From Candidatus Micrarchaeota archaeon CG1_02_47_40 (GTDB taxonomy: Archaea > Micrarchaeota > Micrarchaeia > Anstonellales > CG1-02-47-40): DNA of 64,000 nucleotides. Below the pieces are notes generated by a model, which was not told the DNA's origin, did no database searches, and saw nothing but the letters and a program-made list of their open reading frames with translations. Made by a program: the position numbers and the translations under genes. How positions within the stretch are numbered: position 1 is the stretch's first letter; the number at the start of each line of letters is the position of its first letter. The stretch lies in contig MNVE01000003.1 in NCBI GenBank assembly GCA_001871475.1, positions 1-64,000 on the forward strand, in the 5' to 3' direction. This document shows positions 10,314 to 19,642 of this stretch, in pieces.

Positions 10314-10428
10314 AAAAGAAAGGAAAAAAAGAACCGCCTCTTCCAACTCAAACGTAGAATCGGTTGGTCATGCAGTTGAATTACATGACATCAATAGCCT
10401 TTTATATCTTGTCATATAAACTAACTAC

Positions 10429-11040
10429 ATGACAAATTTAAAATTCGGAAAGGAAGTAGATAAGATACTAACTAGATTATCCGTCGAAATGCCCGCTGCC
10501 AGCATCACAGCTTGGGACTTAACTCCATTTATGCCTTACCTGCATAACTGGAGAAAGAATATCATCTTCATAGAGTGCGATAGGGTGGCAATAGAAACAA
10601 TTGTAGAAACTCTATCTAAAGATTATCCAAAACACGAGATTTACGCCGGGATTAAGAAGCCTATGCTGAAAATCCGGATAAACAACAAAGAAGCCGCAGT
10701 CGTTATTATAGCCGGAGAAGGCAAAAATAAGAGAGAGATTGAGGGCAAATACCCTAAGTTAGAAAAATGCCTCGTCGACTTGCTATTCTATGCTAAAAAC
10801 GAGTTATTGCCCATATCTCTAACAGACATTCTGGACTTATGGAGACATTACTTAACTACAAAAGGACTGCTGCATTTCAATGAGCTCTATCGCTATTCAC
10901 AAAGGCGTTATTTGGGTTGGTTTGTAAGCATATTTGCTTATGAACTATCAAAAAAAACCAAGTCTAATGCGGACACCAGACACTGCAAAACCGGTTTAAA
11001 AAATATGGAACTCATAAAAACGGTGGTTCAATTTGAATGA
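10429..11040 (+). CDS. Putative antitoxin partner of AbiEii-like toxin (AbiEi/DUF6577-like)
   Basis: 203-aa ORF overlapping and directly upstream of the AbiEii-like ORF. Confidence 0.5.
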   Translation: MTNLKFGKEVDKILTRLSVEMPAASITAWDLTPFMPYLHNWRKNIIFIECDRVAIETIVETLSKDYPKHEIYAGIKKPMLKIRINNKEAAVVIIAGEGKNKREIEGKYPKLEKCLVDLLFYAKNELLPISLTDILDLWRHYLTTKGLLHFNELYRYSQRRYLGWFVSIFAYELSKKTKSNADTRHCKTGLKNMELIKTVVQFE

Positions 11041-12274
11041 AGAGTTTGAACGAAGAAGCAAAGCCGTATTTGAAAAATTGCGAATTCTGTCAAGGATAAC
11101 CCCGGATATCGTATTTCTTGGTGGAAGCGCAATCCAAGCTTTGCTTAAAACACCAAAAAGACTAAGCATAGACCTCGATATTGCTTATTCTGGAGATGTT
11201 CAAAAACTAATCAAAGAACTAGAAAAAGAAGGCTGCGAAGTGAAACAACGAAAAAGCCGCGCACCGGATTTCACGTTTTACAATATTTCTAAAAACGGCA
11301 TATTGGTAAAACTCGATATAATCAAAATCTCCATTCCAGAAACCGAAAAACATACGATACGAGACTTTCAAGTTTTCACCCCCAACCCAAGCTATTTTCT
11401 TGCATCCAAACTATCTGCATTGGCTTTGGATACAATTGGCAGGCTTGAAGAAGAACCACAACAGATACTAAAGGATATTTTTGACATAAACTGCATTTTG
11501 GATTTACAGCCCGATCTTGGACAATTCCAAAAAAATTGGCGGCAAATAATATCGGATCAAAATAAATTAAGAAAAACAAGGTTCACGGAACATGAATGTT
11601 TATTCAGTGCACAAAAAACACTGTTGAAATGCATAGATGCCGCACCACTTCCCGAATTTTTCATATCGCCACATGCACTCGGAAGCTTTCAAGACATGCT
11701 GATTGACGGCAAAATATCCCGCAAGGTTATCGCAGTCATGGCCGCACGGGCTTTGGCTCTATCCACCAATACGACTAGACAATTCTATGAAATCGAAAAA
11801 AGCGTTTTAGAAGAAGCAAAAAGCGCCTCAAAACTTGAAGAAGCATCAAAAGCATTAATAAAAAGAAACTACGCCAGTGCCAAACAAATAACCGCAATAA
11901 AAACGGTAGCGCCTGTCGCATTAATGTTCTTGATTCACCATGCCCAGAGGATTTCCTCTATGGAAGGAGCTTGGATTAAGGCCGCTGTTGAGCACACAGT
12001 TCTAGAAATAGAATATTACAGCGCGAAAACAAAACATGAACTAACAAAAAGAAAGGTCAATCCTGATTTTATCGGTCCAGATCGTCGCGGAAGAAATAAC
12101 GGATTTTGGACTACATTTGACCATTTACGAAATGAAGGACCTCGTTGTTTCAAACCAGAAACGATATTAAGATGGTCTGCAACCGCCGAGCGTTTTGAGC
12201 CATCCAAAGATGGTAGATGGAAAGAACTTTTGATAAAATACGCGCAATTAGGGTTAGAATTTAAATCTTTTTAG
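11033..12274 (+). CDS. Nucleotidyltransferase, AbiEii/AbiGii toxin family-like
   Basis: FLGGSAIQALLKTPKRLSIDLDIAY: GGSA...D-x-D nucleotidyltransferase core. Confidence 0.75.
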   Translation: MNEEFERRSKAVFEKLRILSRITPDIVFLGGSAIQALLKTPKRLSIDLDIAYSGDVQKLIKELEKEGCEVKQRKSRAPDFTFYNISKNGILVKLDIIKISIPETEKHTIRDFQVFTPNPSYFLASKLSALALDTIGRLEEEPQQILKDIFDINCILDLQPDLGQFQKNWRQIISDQNKLRKTRFTEHECLFSAQKTLLKCIDAAPLPEFFISPHALGSFQDMLIDGKISRKVIAVMAARALALSTNTTRQFYEIEKSVLEEAKSASKLEEASKALIKRNYASAKQITAIKTVAPVALMFLIHHAQRISSMEGAWIKAAVEHTVLEIEYYSAKTKHELTKRKVNPDFIGPDRRGRNNGFWTTFDHLRNEGPRCFKPETILRWSATAERFEPSKDGRWKELLIKYAQLGLEFKSF

Positions 12275-12720
12275 CGGTCCTCCACTTTTTGGTAAACCCT
12301 AATCGTGTTTGCTTTCACGGTAACGGGAATGGGAACGGCAACCTCCGTAAGCTCAACGGTCACTTCCTCCTTTCCCTCGTCAATCCTGACCACCTTTGCT
12401 TTTTCTCCCTTGAACGGGCCGGACACGAGCTCCACAATATCCCCGATGGTTATCAGAAGCACCGCCGGCTTTGCCGATTCAATAAGCGTTTCAATTTCCG
12501 GCATCGCCATGGTTTTTGCGAGCACTCCCTTTATGTAGGGTATTTTCATGCCTGCCTGCCTTATCGCAACTTCATCAAGCGCCTCGGCAATCATGTATCC
12601 CTTCAAATCCTCAAAAACGGCAATTGAGAAAATCGCCAATTTATCCTTCTTTATTTTCCTTGAGAGCATTTCCGCGACTACCTTTTCCTGCCCTGCCGTT
12701 ACACGGTAAACAAAAAGCAT
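12271..12720 (-). CDS. spt5: Transcription elongation factor Spt5 (NusG + KOW)
   Basis: NGN and KOW domains (IGDIVELVSGPFKGEKAKVVRID); ATG at 12720 preceded by an AAGGAGGAG SD, so shorter than the ORF-track start. Confidence 0.9.
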   Translation of the reverse strand: MLFVYRVTAGQEKVVAEMLSRKIKKDKLAIFSIAVFEDLKGYMIAEALDEVAIRQAGMKIPYIKGVLAKTMAMPEIETLIESAKPAVLLITIGDIVELVSGPFKGEKAKVVRIDEGKEEVTVELTEVAVPIPVTVKANTIRVYQKVEDR

Positions 12721-12737
12721 TTTTTTCTCCTCCTTTT

Positions 12738-12902
12738 TCAAATGAAATTGAATATCATCGAAACTGCCAGCCCCAAAATCCCAACAACCACAATTCCCAG
12801 TGCGGTGATGCGCGCCATGCGCACAAATTCCTCGCGCTTCGGCCGATTGAACACATTCATCACTCTTATCGCGCGGTCAATGAAATCAGCCAGGTTAAAC
12901 AT
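12738..12902 (-). CDS. secE: Preprotein translocase SecE / Sec61-gamma
   Basis: Manual translation MFNLADFIDRAIRVMNVFNRPKREEFVRMARITALGIVVVGILGLAVSMIFNFI*; between ftsZ and spt5; absent from ORF track. Confidence 0.9.
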   Translation of the reverse strand: MFNLADFIDRAIRVMNVFNRPKREEFVRMARITALGIVVVGILGLAVSMIFNFI

Positions 12903-12917
12903 ATCATATCACCAGTT

Positions 12918-14075
12918 TTAATTTATCAGGTCAAGGTCAAGCTCCTCAATGTTGGGCGCACCCCTTTCCCCTCCAACTCCCCCTGCAATGTTCTTCCTGC
13001 CGTAATCCGGGAATTTCGCCCCGGCAATTACTGCCAACACCTTTATTGCCGACCTCTTGTTCGTCTTCTCAATGCGCGCGCCCCAGATTATGTGCGAGCT
13101 CGGGCTTATCCTGCGCGAGACTTCCGCAACCATAAGCTCCGCCTCCTTAAGCGTCATGTCTTCCCCGCCAATCACGTTGATGAGCGCCCTGTCCGCTTCC
13201 GAGATGTCAACATCAAGCAGGGGCGAGTTTAGCGCAGTTTCAACCGCAATCATCGCCCTGCTCTCCGGCTTTGCCTCAACGGACGCCTCCCCTATTCCGA
13301 CAACCGCGCAGCCGGCATTTGAGAGTATGGTGCGCAAATCAGCCATATCAAGATTCACCAACCCTGCTTTTGTGATGAGTTCGGCAATCCCCTTCACGGA
13401 GCCTGCCAAAACCTCATCTGATATTTTAAATGCGGTATTTAAGGGCAAATCAGGCGCAATTGAGAGCAGTTTGTCATTCGGAATCACTATTGTGGTATCG
13501 CTGTTTTTTCGCAGTCTCTCAAGCCCTTCAAGCGCATTGTCCATCCTGTGCCTTCCTTCCGAAGTGAATGGAAGCGTCACCACTGAAACCACGAGCGCGC
13601 CGTTATCCTTTGCTTTCCTTGCAATCACTGCCGCGCTTCCGGTTCCCGTCCCTCCGCCAAGCCCGCATGTTACAAACACTAGTGTGCCTTCGGAGAGGGC
13701 GTTTGCAATCTCCCCCTCGCTTTCCTTTGCAGCCTCTTCCCCGACTTTGGGGCAGCTGCCTGCGCCCATTCCCTTCGTCACTTTTTTTCCAAGCAATATT
13801 TTCTTGTCCGCCTTTATTTTCACGAGGTGGCGCACATCCGTGTTCATCCCTATAAAACTCACTCCCTCTATGCCTATCTGGTACATCCTTGTAAGCGTGT
13901 TGCAGCCGCTCCCCCCGGTTCCGACAACGTATATTTTGGGGCGGGTTGTCTCTATGAATTTCAGAAGCTCCTCATCTTCCTTTGAAACAATTATGTCCTG
14001 CGGAAGGTCGTTTACGCTCATTCCGTTCATTTCTTTCATTCCCCTCTTACGCTCCGCTAAGGAGCAAACAAGCAC
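12918..14075 (-). CDS. ftsZ: Cell division protein FtsZ
   Basis: Tubulin signature GLGGGTGTGSA; VVGTGGSGCNTLTRM. Confidence 0.95.
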   Translation of the reverse strand: MLVCSLAERKRGMKEMNGMSVNDLPQDIIVSKEDEELLKFIETTRPKIYVVGTGGSGCNTLTRMYQIGIEGVSFIGMNTDVRHLVKIKADKKILLGKKVTKGMGAGSCPKVGEEAAKESEGEIANALSEGTLVFVTCGLGGGTGTGSAAVIARKAKDNGALVVSVVTLPFTSEGRHRMDNALEGLERLRKNSDTTIVIPNDKLLSIAPDLPLNTAFKISDEVLAGSVKGIAELITKAGLVNLDMADLRTILSNAGCAVVGIGEASVEAKPESRAMIAVETALNSPLLDVDISEADRALINVIGGEDMTLKEAELMVAEVSRRISPSSHIIWGARIEKTNKRSAIKVLAVIAGAKFPDYGRKNIAGGVGGERGAPNIEELDLDLIN

Positions 14076-14126
14076 TATTTGCGCGCAGTATATTTATATT
14101 AGTTATCCCTTCCCAATAATCTCCGT

Positions 14127-15185
14127 ATGGACATAGAAAGCAAAATTTCCGTAGTTACGCGCAAGCCTGCCTGCGAGGTGCTGACAGAAGACGAGCTGCG
14201 CGAAGTTTTCCAAAATTATTCGCAGCCAAAGCACTACATCGGGTTTGAAATCTCGGGCTTGGTGCACATAGGCAGCGGCCTTGTAACGGCGGTAAAAGTG
14301 CGCGACTTTCTTGAGGCGGGCATAAAGCCCACAATATTCCTTGCCGATTACCACGCGTGGATAAACGGAAAATTGGGAGGGGATTTGGAAAAGATACAGT
14401 ATGTTGCAAAAGGGTATTTCAAAAGCGCCTTCGTTTCGCTCGGGCTTGACGAAGAGCGCGTAAACTACATTCTTGCAAGCGAAATTTACAACGGAGATTA
14501 TTGGAAGGATGTTCTGAATGTATGCAGCAATACTACAATTGCGCGCATGTTAAGATGCACAACGATAATGGGCAGGACGCAGAAAGAAGCAGTTTCCTCC
14601 TCTTCCATAATATACCCTGCAATGCAGGCGGCGGACATATTCCTTCTTGATGTGCAGATTGCGCACGCAGGAATAGACCAGAGAAAGGTGCACATACTAA
14701 CGAGGGAAATCTGCGAGAAGATGAAAAGGAAAAAGCCAGTGGCGCTTCATCACAAGCTGCTTTCAGGATTGCAGGGACCGCAGAAAATGGGATTAGATGA
14801 GAATGAACAGCTTGATTTGGAAATCTCCTCAAAAATGAGTAAATCAAAACCCGCAAGCTGCATATACATACATGATTCCGAAGAGGAAATAAAGAAGAAA
14901 ATAGGCGGAGCATACTGCCCGCCGAAAATTGCAGAGGCAAATCCGATTTTAGATATTTGCGAGAATTTGATTTTGAGAACTGAAAAGGACAAGCTGAACA
15001 TACTCCGCCCAGCCAAGTTTGGCGGAGATGCAGAATACGCGGATTTCGCTTCTCTTGCAAATGATTATTCGGAAGGAAAACTCCACCCTGCTGATTTGAA
15101 GGGGGCGGTTGCGGAATACCTTATTGGCGTCTTCGCCCCATCAAGGGAATATTTTGAAAAGAATAAAGAGATGCTGAGAATATAA
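14127..15185 (+). CDS. tyrS: Tyrosyl-tRNA synthetase
   Basis: Class I signatures: GLVHIGSG, KMSKSKP. Confidence 0.9.
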   Translation: MDIESKISVVTRKPACEVLTEDELREVFQNYSQPKHYIGFEISGLVHIGSGLVTAVKVRDFLEAGIKPTIFLADYHAWINGKLGGDLEKIQYVAKGYFKSAFVSLGLDEERVNYILASEIYNGDYWKDVLNVCSNTTIARMLRCTTIMGRTQKEAVSSSSIIYPAMQAADIFLLDVQIAHAGIDQRKVHILTREICEKMKRKKPVALHHKLLSGLQGPQKMGLDENEQLDLEISSKMSKSKPASCIYIHDSEEEIKKKIGGAYCPPKIAEANPILDICENLILRTEKDKLNILRPAKFGGDAEYADFASLANDYSEGKLHPADLKGAVAEYLIGVFAPSREYFEKNKEMLRI

Positions 15186-15198
15186 GACGGGCGAAAAA

Positions 15199-15867
15199 AT
15201 GTCAGAAGATTATTTTAAAAAAACAAAAGAAAAGTTTGAAGCCAAAATACCGAATTACGGCACCGACTCATTCAGAAAAATGCGGGATGCGATCAGAAAG
15301 GGGCTTTCAAGACAAGAAAACGAACACATGCTTCGAATAAGGCGCCTAAAAACACTGTTGCTTGGCGATTGGACCGATGAAGAAAAAAAGGCACTCTTGC
15401 ATAAAATAAAAAACACTCTTTTGGAAAATGGTTATTATGCTCAAACCATAGATAATTATCACGACCCAAAGCGAGTAGGTCACTATAACCTAACGCAAAT
15501 CCTAGAGTATTGCTGCGTTAATCATCAGCTTATCGTTTTTATTGATGGCGAGGGCCAAGGAACCCTAACAGAACAGAATTATCTAGCTGAAAATTATATC
15601 TTCCACGGTAAAATGCTGTTTTTCATTGAGGAATCAAAGTTCAATAAATTTAAGCAAAATCCAAATGAATATTTCATGAGTTTTCCCGCGATAATCAGAT
15701 ATAAAAAAACCGAGTTAATAGACGACGTTCTGATTTATGTTGCTTTAAGGATACATAGATTGGCGAATATAATCCAAACCCAGACCAAACACGGCAGAGG
15801 CATCAGCAATAGTAAATATGTTCCGTGGAAAGAACGCCTTTCAAAACCGAAAAGTCTTAAAGTATAG
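15199..15867 (+). CDS. Hypothetical protein
   Basis: Intact 222-aa ORF; ELIVFIDGEGQG-like central segment (QLIVFIDGEGQGTLTEQNYLAENYIFHGKMLFFIEE). Confidence 0.6.
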   Translation: MSEDYFKKTKEKFEAKIPNYGTDSFRKMRDAIRKGLSRQENEHMLRIRRLKTLLLGDWTDEEKKALLHKIKNTLLENGYYAQTIDNYHDPKRVGHYNLTQILEYCCVNHQLIVFIDGEGQGTLTEQNYLAENYIFHGKMLFFIEESKFNKFKQNPNEYFMSFPAIIRYKKTELIDDVLIYVALRIHRLANIIQTQTKHGRGISNSKYVPWKERLSKPKSLKV

Positions 15868-15911
15868 CAATCTATAACATTGTAAGGTTATTTAAAGAAT
15901 AAGTCCCTTAG

Positions 15912-16193
15912 GTGGTGCGTATGGGCAACGAAGATTTGAAAAAAGAGTTTCTTGAGGCAAGTCGCTTAAAAGACATCGTTTTGGAAGATAAAAACATTGA
16001 CATCCTGCTTTATCTTGCCAAATATAATCCTAACGTGCAGAGAGAGAACATAATAGAAAACTTCGGTGCCGATTCAATAAAAGGGCTTGAAGATTTAAAA
16101 GGGGCAAAATTAGTCCGCGAATTAAGCGACGGTATTTCTCTGACTGAAGAGGGCATCTTTCATGTAGACGGGCTTCTATCAATTGTTTTATGA
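15912..16193 (+). CDS. Small winged-helix-like protein
   Basis: 93-aa ORF; wHTH-like pattern ENIIENFGADSIKGLEDLKGAKLVRELSDGISLTEEG. Confidence 0.55.
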   Translation: MVRMGNEDLKKEFLEASRLKDIVLEDKNIDILLYLAKYNPNVQRENIIENFGADSIKGLEDLKGAKLVRELSDGISLTEEGIFHVDGLLSIVL

Positions 16194-16307
16194 AATAAGG
16201 AAATTCTCTCAGAAGAACAACGAGGTGAGGTTTTGTGTAAAAACCCCTCAAAATGAGCGACTTCTTACACAAGACAAAACCTTTTTACACTAAAACAAGT
16301 CTGAAAA

Positions 16308-16475
16308 TTAATAATTGACCTTCTTTATCAGAATTCTTCCGTCCTCATAAACCTCAACACCGACATAATCCTTGTCCGTCCAGTGCAGGAGCTTGACTTC
16401 CTTTGTCAAAATAAGCCCCACACCTCCACCCACACGCGCCAATTTCCGAATCTTCTTTTCCAGTAGTGCAGTCAT
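16308..16475 (-). CDS. Small AbrB/SpoVT-like protein (not in ORF track)
   Basis: Manual translation MTALLEKKIRKLARVGGGVGLILTKEVKLLHWTDKDYVGVEVYEDGRILIKKVNY*. Confidence 0.55.
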   Translation of the reverse strand: MTALLEKKIRKLARVGGGVGLILTKEVKLLHWTDKDYVGVEVYEDGRILIKKVNY

Positions 16476-16578
16476 ATACTGGACTTCTTAGTTTCTGCAT
16501 TTTAAACAGCCGCTAAAGAAACTATACTAACTGTAGTATTTATAAGAGTTGAGACTGCCAATTTAAACAGGTGATGGG

Positions 16579-17328
16579 ATGTTTAGCAACGGTAAGATCA
16601 GGCTTGTTTTTCTTTCCTTGATAATTGGAACATTACTTTTTGGATGCACTGGAGTATCTTCTAAAAATGACTATTTGCCGGTAGACGAGGAAAAACTCAA
16701 CATGACCCTTAAGATTGGGGATTTGGAAAATCGGAGTATTGTGCTTAATCGTGAGATTGCCTTGCTTCAGGGAAACATCAGTGTACTTGAAAACGCAAAG
16801 GAGACTGATGCCAAACTTAATATTGAATTTACGAGAAAGTATGTATTGGCCTTGACAGACCTCGGCGCTGGGGAGGAATATTTTTCTCAAACTCTTAGCA
16901 CTTATGAAACAGTGGATACGTATATCTCAGATAATCCAAACCAATATGACTACAGCAGTGCTTACGATGCATTTACTACAATTAAAGACTGGTCAAACAA
17001 AGCAAGAAAAAATTATTTATCTGCACAAGAACGTCTGACCGGCATTCAAAATCAAACCCAAGACAAGCAGCTTAGACAGGACATTCAGGATAGACTTGAA
17101 CTAATCAGAATTTTGCTTGAACAAAATACCCATACCTATAATCAAGCCAATTATCGCCAGTTGGAACTTATGGAAATCAATGAAGGAGGTTCAACTACAA
17201 ATTCTGAGGAGTATAACAAAAAGCTTAATGAGGATATTGTCCAATACAACCTCAATGTGCCTGCATATATTAATGCACGGGAAAAGATAGATGTCAATTG
17301 GGGACAAGATTGGCATACAACCCAATAA
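16579..17328 (+). CDS. Putative lipoprotein, coiled-coil
   Basis: Signal peptide with lipobox LLFGC; 249 aa. Confidence 0.65.
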   Translation: MFSNGKIRLVFLSLIIGTLLFGCTGVSSKNDYLPVDEEKLNMTLKIGDLENRSIVLNREIALLQGNISVLENAKETDAKLNIEFTRKYVLALTDLGAGEEYFSQTLSTYETVDTYISDNPNQYDYSSAYDAFTTIKDWSNKARKNYLSAQERLTGIQNQTQDKQLRQDIQDRLELIRILLEQNTHTYNQANYRQLELMEINEGGSTTNSEEYNKKLNEDIVQYNLNVPAYINAREKIDVNWGQDWHTTQ

Positions 17329-17478
17329 GGCCAATCTCTTGGCGAGATTGGGTTTTTTTTATTTATTCAACGGGCTATAACCATTTAAATCATCCTCCAA
17401 AATTCCGAATTTTTACACAACCGCTTTGCTTTTTACACAAAGAGAATTTTCTACACAAAGCCACGAGGTGCTAAAGAT

Positions 17479-19530
17479 TTAAGAACCCTCTTCTGAAATG
17501 CCATTAAATTCGTTTATCTTTCCAATTAAACTGTTGTATTCATAGACATAATTGTTATACGCGTAAGTGTCATATGTTTGTGCCATCTTTTCCTTAAGTT
17601 CATCTGTCCTCAAAACCCAATAATCATACTGTTTAATCTCATCGATGTCTTTTTCAATGCTTTCAAGTGTTTTTCCATCCGAAACCGGAATTATTAGGGG
17701 TTTGCTGTGCAATATAATTCCACCATAATATTCATCAGGTATTTTTGTTATGTGGACAGGACCTCGCGATACTTCAACAAAACAGTAATCTGAACCATAT
17801 AACGCATATTGAGCGGGGCATTTTATTCCAACTGCCATATGGTCTTCCTCTTCATACTCAAATAACGCAACACCGTAACCAAGTTCTTTAAGAAGAGCCG
17901 TACCAAGCAAAGATTTATCCATGCAAACTCCTCTATTCAAAAAGAGAGTTTCATACGGATAGTTGGCTTGTGCTGTCAGGTCGTTCATCTTTGTATAATC
18001 GTACGGCATTGATGCAACAAACGATAGTAATGCCCTTGCTTGCTCATCTTCGTCACCTATGTTTGATTTTACATAATCAACTATTGAAATAAGTGTTTCA
18101 TCTTGTATCGGTTCGCTGATAAACATATTCCAATATTCGGTTTCCCAATTGGACGCAAGTTGTCCGTAATACGAATAACTTTTAGGCTGTTCCGCATAGT
18201 AATCATAAATTCCCGTGTATAATATAATCGACAATGGTGAAGTCGGATTGGCACCCCAAGTAAAAGTCCTGTTTATAGGTCCATATTCAAACTTCGAGAT
18301 GCATCTCTCGCCACTGTTTATCAAATCACTCGGACAACCGCACTCAGAAGCTTTCTCTATCAAAGTTCCGCTCAAACAATAGAATGGTTTTTCTAGAGTG
18401 CATTCTCCGTAAATAGTGCCATCTTCGCATCTCTGAATCTTTTTGCAGTCGTTATCGTCTTGCATATAATCATTGGAGCAACCGCACCTTTCCGAATTAG
18501 GCAATAACTGTCCTCCATTATTGCAATAGTAAGGTTTATTCTTTGAGCATTCTCCTGAAAAAGTTCCATCCGTGCAGGTTATGTTCCATATGCAGTCTGT
18601 TCCATTACTACGATAACCCCCTCCACAGCCGCAGACGTTTGGTTTTTTTATCAAATTTCCATCATTGCAGTACCAAGGCTTGTTTGTTGAGCACTCATTA
18701 TGATTAATAATAATATCTTGAATGTCGCCATTTAGTTCATTGATTCGGATATTACAGTTTTTGTAAGAATAAAACGAAGTCCAGAAACCTCCGACGGAAT
18801 CGGCTAATTTCGGTAAAATATCAGAACTATAAAGATAAGTCAAGACACCATACGCAACAGCCAAGAAAATCAGTATCTTAAAAAGCGCCCATAAAGCATT
18901 GGTCGCATGTTCGATCCCTTTTGCTAAATGGTAACAGAAACTGTTAATCTCTTCATAAATCCATCTTGCTGGTTTCATTATCAAAAAATCCAACAATACT
19001 ACCAATGTCCCTCCCAGCCAAAAAAATGGAAAGAGAATCAGTTCCATCACTTTTCTAAACCAATGCTTAATTGTGCCAGTCAGATTGCTTTTCGGTTCTT
19101 CATACTTTTGTTCGTATGGTTTGTATTGAGAGTCTGCATGTTTCTGATGATCATCACGATAATCATCTCTCTTAAAATCCTCTCGCGCAAATTCTTCATA
19201 CGGCTCTCTCTTTCGAGGACGTTCAGCCAGTTTCAGCATATCCAATGCAAGTTTTGCCTGTTCTCTCTCTTCCTCTTTTCTTCGTTCATATTCCTCAACA
19301 TAAGCATAACATGGATGGGTATCCTCCCTCCGCCAATTTTGAAGCTGCTCGTAGCTTGCATGACTTATATTAATCACGCTTGGGGGTGTCGGAGCTAGGT
19401 GCTCTTGACAAAAATAGCCTCTGCAATACGGGCATTGTGTAGTTTGACCTTTATACTTACAGAGATGGTATCCGCACTCTTGGTCTTCGGAAAAGTCACA
19501 TTTCGTTTTCCTGCTTCGACGTCTACCCAC
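17479..19530 (-). CDS. AN1-like zinc finger / TM / Cys-rich / transglutaminase-like protein
   Basis: N-terminal CDFSEDQECGYHLCKYKGQTTQCPYCRGYFCQEHL; TM segments; Cys-rich repeats; C-terminal NRGVCMDKSLLGTALLKELGYGVALFEYEEEDHMAVG. Confidence 0.7.
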   Translation of the reverse strand: MGRRRSRKTKCDFSEDQECGYHLCKYKGQTTQCPYCRGYFCQEHLAPTPPSVINISHASYEQLQNWRREDTHPCYAYVEEYERRKEEEREQAKLALDMLKLAERPRKREPYEEFAREDFKRDDYRDDHQKHADSQYKPYEQKYEEPKSNLTGTIKHWFRKVMELILFPFFWLGGTLVVLLDFLIMKPARWIYEEINSFCYHLAKGIEHATNALWALFKILIFLAVAYGVLTYLYSSDILPKLADSVGGFWTSFYSYKNCNIRINELNGDIQDIIINHNECSTNKPWYCNDGNLIKKPNVCGCGGGYRSNGTDCIWNITCTDGTFSGECSKNKPYYCNNGGQLLPNSERCGCSNDYMQDDNDCKKIQRCEDGTIYGECTLEKPFYCLSGTLIEKASECGCPSDLINSGERCISKFEYGPINRTFTWGANPTSPLSIILYTGIYDYYAEQPKSYSYYGQLASNWETEYWNMFISEPIQDETLISIVDYVKSNIGDEDEQARALLSFVASMPYDYTKMNDLTAQANYPYETLFLNRGVCMDKSLLGTALLKELGYGVALFEYEEEDHMAVGIKCPAQYALYGSDYCFVEVSRGPVHITKIPDEYYGGIILHSKPLIIPVSDGKTLESIEKDIDEIKQYDYWVLRTDELKEKMAQTYDTYAYNNYVYEYNSLIGKINEFNGISEEGS

Positions 19531-19642
19531 AAGATACCTCTATGGACGCAATTCTTTTAAATCGTATTTTGGTCATTATCTTTATCAAAAAAGATAACAC
19601 TACTAAGATTAGTTATCTTTTCGTATAATTTAGAATTACAAC

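Noticed and set aside
12516-13232. 238-aa plus-strand ORF spanning spt5/secE/ftsZ
   Set aside because: Antisense shadow of three recognisable genes.
13057-14136. 359-aa plus-strand ORF opposite ftsZ
   Set aside because: Mirror ORF caused by codon bias; the minus strand encodes unmistakable FtsZ.
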